Below, piece by piece: positions 33,542-34,429 of a stretch of DNA of 34,429 nucleotides (position 1 is its first letter; each line of letters begins with the position of its first letter). The position numbers and the translations under genes are program-made. Location: positions 1 to 34,429 of the forward strand of contig JAUZOA010000062.1 in NCBI GenBank assembly GCA_030706685.1, written 5' to 3'. The notes under the pieces were generated by a model. That model saw only the letters and a list, made by a program, of their open reading frames with translations, ran no database searches and was not told the DNA's origin. Origin of the DNA: Bacteroidota bacterium. Its GTDB lineage: Bacteria > Bacteroidota > Bacteroidia > Chitinophagales > Chitinophagaceae.

Positions 33542-34429
33542 ATGAAAAAAAATTTATTCCTGCTACTTGTCCTTTATCATTTTACTGTCTCGGCACAGGA
33601 TGATTCCGTGGAAATAAAATTTGCTCCCACGCTTACCGAACCGGGGAAACCTGCGGGAGAAAAAATAAGCCAGAAAATTGGTAAAGATGGCGGAAAACTA
33701 ATCTCGCCCGATGGGCGAATGGAATTAATCATACCACAGGATGCGGTATCATCAAAAACAAATATCAGCATACAGCCTGTGGTCAATACCCTTTCGCCGG
33801 GAAAAGGAAATGCCTACCAGTTGGAACCGTCGGGTATCACGTTTCAAAAACCGCTGCAGATAATTTTTCATTACACCGCGAAGGAGGCCGAAGGGATGAT
33901 GCCGGAATACAAAGAAATAGCCTGGCAGGACGATAAAGGGCAATGGTACAGTCTTGAAAACCCGGTGGTTGACACGATAGCCAGAACTGTTACCGGCAGT
34001 ATTACCCACTTCAGCACCTGGGTGTTTTTTGATGCGTTTATTCTTCAACCGGCGAAAGCGAAAGTGAGAGTAAACAGGCAACTGGATATGTTCGTTGTAT
34101 GTACAATGCCCAAACCCGGTACTGCGGGAGGAATGATTACCGACGAAACAATACCAAAACAGATCAGGTTTTCGACCTACGTGAATGGCATAAAGGGCGG
34201 CAACGCTGTTGCAGGAACTGTTTCTTCTGTATATGGCCAGGCGATTCGCAATGTCAGATACACTGCTCCAGCCAATATACCCGACCAAAATCCTGTTGCT
34301 GTTTCAGTTGAAACGTCAAATGTTAAATGGAATGGGAGATCGCATCCCAGGCTGAAACTGGTAAGCAATATTACCATTATCGATAAATCGTTTGAAATAA
34401 CCGTAACCGGGTACAACAAACAACATGTA
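33542..34429 (+). CDS. Secreted ZU5-like domain protein (3' end outside window)
   Basis: The frame opens at ATG 33542 and is still open after 296 codons at the window edge. Signal peptide 1-19 (ending TVSAQ). Residues about 40-165 match the ZU5 pattern: IGKDGGKLISPDGRMELIIP, QDAVSSKTNISIQPV, GNAYQLEPSGITFQKPLQI, a Tyr-containing strand, WQDDKGQWYSLEN, and the closing ITHFSTWVFF. ZU5 domains occur in bacterial surface proteins and in eukaryotic adaptors (ankyrin, netrin receptors) as beta-sandwich interaction modules. Beyond residue 170 lies a further strand-rich region (VRVNRQLDMFVVCTMP, FSTYVNGIKGG, LVSNITIIDKSFEITVTGYN). The gap of 61 bp from the previous gene contains a weak stem (GGCAAT/ATTGCC at 33489-33515). 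Likely a member of the same operon, which continues past the window. Confidence 0.82.
   Translation, partial: MKKNLFLLLVLYHFTVSAQDDSVEIKFAPTLTEPGKPAGEKISQKIGKDGGKLISPDGRMELIIPQDAVSSKTNISIQPVVNTLSPGKGNAYQLEPSGITFQKPLQIIFHYTAKEAEGMMPEYKEIAWQDDKGQWYSLENPVVDTIARTVTGSITHFSTWVFFDAFILQPAKAKVRVNRQLDMFVVCTMPKPGTAGGMITDETIPKQIRFSTYVNGIKGGNAVAGTVSSVYGQAIRNVRYTAPANIPDQNPVAVSVETSNVKWNGRSHPRLKLVSNITIIDKSFEITVTGYNKQHV

Noticed and set aside
33752-34288. Minus-strand 178-codon open frame near the right edge
   Set aside because: It lies opposite the ZU5-like gene, which has a signal peptide and domain pattern; the antisense translation has neither.
23686-34429. Type IX secretion, Sus/PUL or pilus locus
   Set aside because: No SusC/SusD pair, porin-secretion core gene, sorting domain, usher or prepilin signature appears in any of the ten products.

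Overview
The window looks like chromosome from a member of the Bacteroidetes, most likely family Chitinophagaceae or a close relative. The evidence is the set of families present (B12-dependent NrdJ as the ribonucleotide reductase, a bacterial geranylgeranylglyceryl-phosphate synthase, LytS/LytTR and propeller-type sensor kinases, many Sec-secreted proteins with signal peptides ending in Ala/Ser-Gln) and promoters resembling the Bacteroidetes consensus (a TAnnTTTG -7 box, TTG near -33) rather than the E. coli type. No tRNA, rRNA, CRISPR array, transposase or phage structural gene was found.

Layout. 1-2268 (-): the N-terminal 756 codons of a very large secreted protein with a polysaccharide-lyase-like domain followed by PKD/Ig-like repeats of 94 residues; it runs off the left edge. 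2702-6106 (-): nrdJ, with a candidate promoter and a DnaA-box-like 9-mer upstream. 6107-7401: 1.3 kb without an intact gene, holding what looks like a decayed gene for a small Cys-rich protein. 7402-8157 (+): GGGP synthase. 8182-12676 (-): two tandem secreted M28 peptidases behind a LytTR response regulator and its LytS-type kinase. 12880-14811 (+): dxs. 14940-16565 (+): secreted subtilase. 16638-20281 (+): a beta-propeller sensor kinase and its LuxR-type regulator. 20282-20719: convergent intergenic region with a degenerate 11-12 bp tandem repeat. 20720-23350 (-): a second LuxR-type regulator and its TPR-containing kinase.

23686-34429 (+): the most unusual part. Ten consecutive co-directional genes, the last cut by the window edge, all encode proteins with Sec or lipoprotein signals and almost none has a recognisable enzymatic function: two paralogous small Ig-like (DUF11/CARDB-like) proteins, a 183-residue unknown, two paralogous multidomain proteins of about 600 residues, an M48 metalloprotease lipoprotein, a 705-residue TPR protein, a 356-residue unknown, a 121-residue unknown and a ZU5-like protein. 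Most gaps are 4-30 bp, so this is probably one operon. It is divergent from the TPR kinase/LuxR pair. The region in front of it shares an 18-bp element (17/18 identical) with the region in front of the propeller kinase's response regulator. I suggest it encodes an envelope or extracellular system that has not been described; its function cannot be read from the sequence.

The other genes are ordinary: nucleotide reduction, isoprenoid precursor (dxs) and ether-lipid-type (GGGP synthase) metabolism, secreted proteolysis and signalling.
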